DNA of 64,000 bases from Niabella sp. Lineage in GTDB: Bacteria > Bacteroidota > Bacteroidia > Chitinophagales > Chitinophagaceae. The translations under genes were made by a program, and so were the position numbers. Each line of letters opens with the position of its first letter. The first letter of the stretch is position 1. This document shows positions 63,030 to 64,000 of the stretch, one piece after another. The notes beneath the pieces were generated by a model that was given only the letters and a program-made list of their open reading frames with translations, did not search any database and was not told where the DNA came from. Where the stretch lies: contig JAGIAT010000006.1 in assembly GCA_017744715.1 (NCBI GenBank), positions 186,001-250,000 of the forward strand, read 5' to 3'.

Positions 63030-64000
63030 ATGAATAGAAGCTATTTAAAGTACCTGCTGTTTTCAGGATTACTGGCGTTTGCGAACCTGCATCTTTGCGC
63101 CCAATGGGATTTTAAAACAGATTATTTTAGAATCCACCTCGGCAATAACGGTTTTATTACGAGTATGAAAAATATTACGGTAAAACCGGACCGGGAATTT
63201 AGTGCGGCGAACCGGCCCTCCCCGCTGATGCTGCTTTATGATGGCAGGAAGAAAATATATTATGAACCGGTAAACGCTGCTTATAAGCCGGCAGAAAAAT
63301 TATTGACGCTCACTTACAGCAACGGATCGGTAGCGCGCATCCTTATTGCTCCTCATAAAAGATATCTGAAACTGCAATTGCAGTCGCTCTCAAAGCGTGA
63401 AGAAATTGAAGCCATCCAGTGGGGCGCCTATCATACGAATATTACCAACCTGATGGGAGAGATCATCGGGGTGGCAAGGGATACCAGTGCAAAAGTGAAT
63501 TATGCCATCGGTATGCTCGCCCTTAACGATAATACGCTGGGAGGAATGGCTACTACAGTAGGAGATGCCGCACCGTTTCAATACATCATCCACACACCGG
63601 ATGCAAAGCGTTTTCCGCTGCCTGACAGCCTGCATGAAGGACAGGTGTTCAGCCTGGGTGGCAACGGCATCAGCGACGTAGCCTTTTATGCGCATAAGGA
63701 GCCCTGGTACCGGATCCTGTATGGAGATGCCGCACAGGTGGATCGGGCAGGACAGATCTCGATCTCCTACCAGTCGAGAGACCGTTCAAAAAAACGGGAA
63801 GTGTTTTTCTCGCTGATCCCGCATATGGCGGCCAATATTCCCAACCACATCGATGTACAACCCTTGCCCGGCGTGGATTATATCGGTTCCGCCGTAGCCT
63901 TATGGGGCAGCCCGGATAGCACGGCTCTGATGGATGTGATCCAAAACATCGTGTTATCCGAAAAATTGCCGCATCCCACCATTAATGGAAAATGGGTAAA
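63030..64000 (+). CDS. Secreted glycoside-hydrolase-like protein, paralogue, cut by window end
   Basis: The reading frame starts at 63030 with a signal peptide (MNRSYLKYLLFSGLLAFANL) and remains open for 323 codons to the window edge, so the gene is incomplete here. The N-terminal domain follows the same plan as the 801-aa protein. Shared points are GNNGFITSMK versus NDKGFYTSIK, MGEIIGVARD versus VGEVVGVAQG, and LPHPTINGKW versus LPHPLIEGEW. The catalytic-barrel part should lie beyond 64000. It is preceded by the conserved 38-bp element. Confidence 0.75.
   Translation, partial: MNRSYLKYLLFSGLLAFANLHLCAQWDFKTDYFRIHLGNNGFITSMKNITVKPDREFSAANRPSPLMLLYDGRKKIYYEPVNAAYKPAEKLLTLTYSNGSVARILIAPHKRYLKLQLQSLSKREEIEAIQWGAYHTNITNLMGEIIGVARDTSAKVNYAIGMLALNDNTLGGMATTVGDAAPFQYIIHTPDAKRFPLPDSLHEGQVFSLGGNGISDVAFYAHKEPWYRILYGDAAQVDRAGQISISYQSRDRSKKREVFFSLIPHMAANIPNHIDVQPLPGVDYIGSAVALWGSPDSTALMDVIQNIVLSEKLPHPTINGKWV

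Overview
The window reads as chromosome of a Bacteroidota species, most likely family Chitinophagaceae. The support is: paired SusC/SusD genes with DUF4998 and DUF5000-type lipoproteins, the atpB-E-F-H order with a long AtpB, promoters of the TTTG / TAnnTTTG type, DUF3857-transglutaminase genes, and a DUF4372-type IS4 transposase. No ribosomal RNA, CRISPR array or prophage was seen.

Layout. 1-2805: minus-strand ATP synthase genes atpB-atpE-atpF-atpH with a terminator after atpH. 2873-3642: a nucleotidyltransferase-like gene behind a small unknown gene. 3729-8803: a minus-strand cluster led by an ECF sigma factor and a membrane-anchored beta-barrel protein, followed by a cytochrome-like lipoprotein, an OB-fold protein, a YceI protein, a DUF5777-type protein and a COG4315-type lipoprotein. 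8955-19130: ABC exporter, ROK kinase, two large tandem paralogues with a caspase-like His/Cys signature, a PhoB/PhoR-like two-component pair and an Rpn-type nuclease. 19210-21809: ketosynthase, acyl carrier protein and pheS. 22004-23459: an ORF6N gene, a tRNA-like RNA gene and an Lrp regulator. 23571-33666: mixed genes, including an AT-rich surface-protein gene, a repeat protein, MarR plus acyl-CoA dehydrogenase, and a GH99-like lipoprotein. 33791-37728: tandem transglutaminase-like proteins.

37797-64000 is dedicated to polysaccharide use. Pectin methylesterase and pectate lyase are followed by a LacI-type regulator, mannonate dehydratase (UxuA) and a second two-component pair, then an IS4-family insertion, an AraC regulator and two SusCD operons. 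Two related large secreted proteins follow; the last runs off the window. The plausible flow is secreted de-esterification and cleavage of pectin-like chains, SusCD uptake, and uronate breakdown through UxuA. A 38-bp element conserved before both susC genes and before the last gene suggests they form one regulon.

The most unusual object is at 22665-22838, minus strand. It has a complete tRNA frame (7-bp acceptor stem, leucine-type D arm, canonical T arm), but the variable region is about 102 nt and itself folds. It has its own promoter-like sequence and a perfect terminator. All calls come from reading the sequence; no database search or folding program was run.
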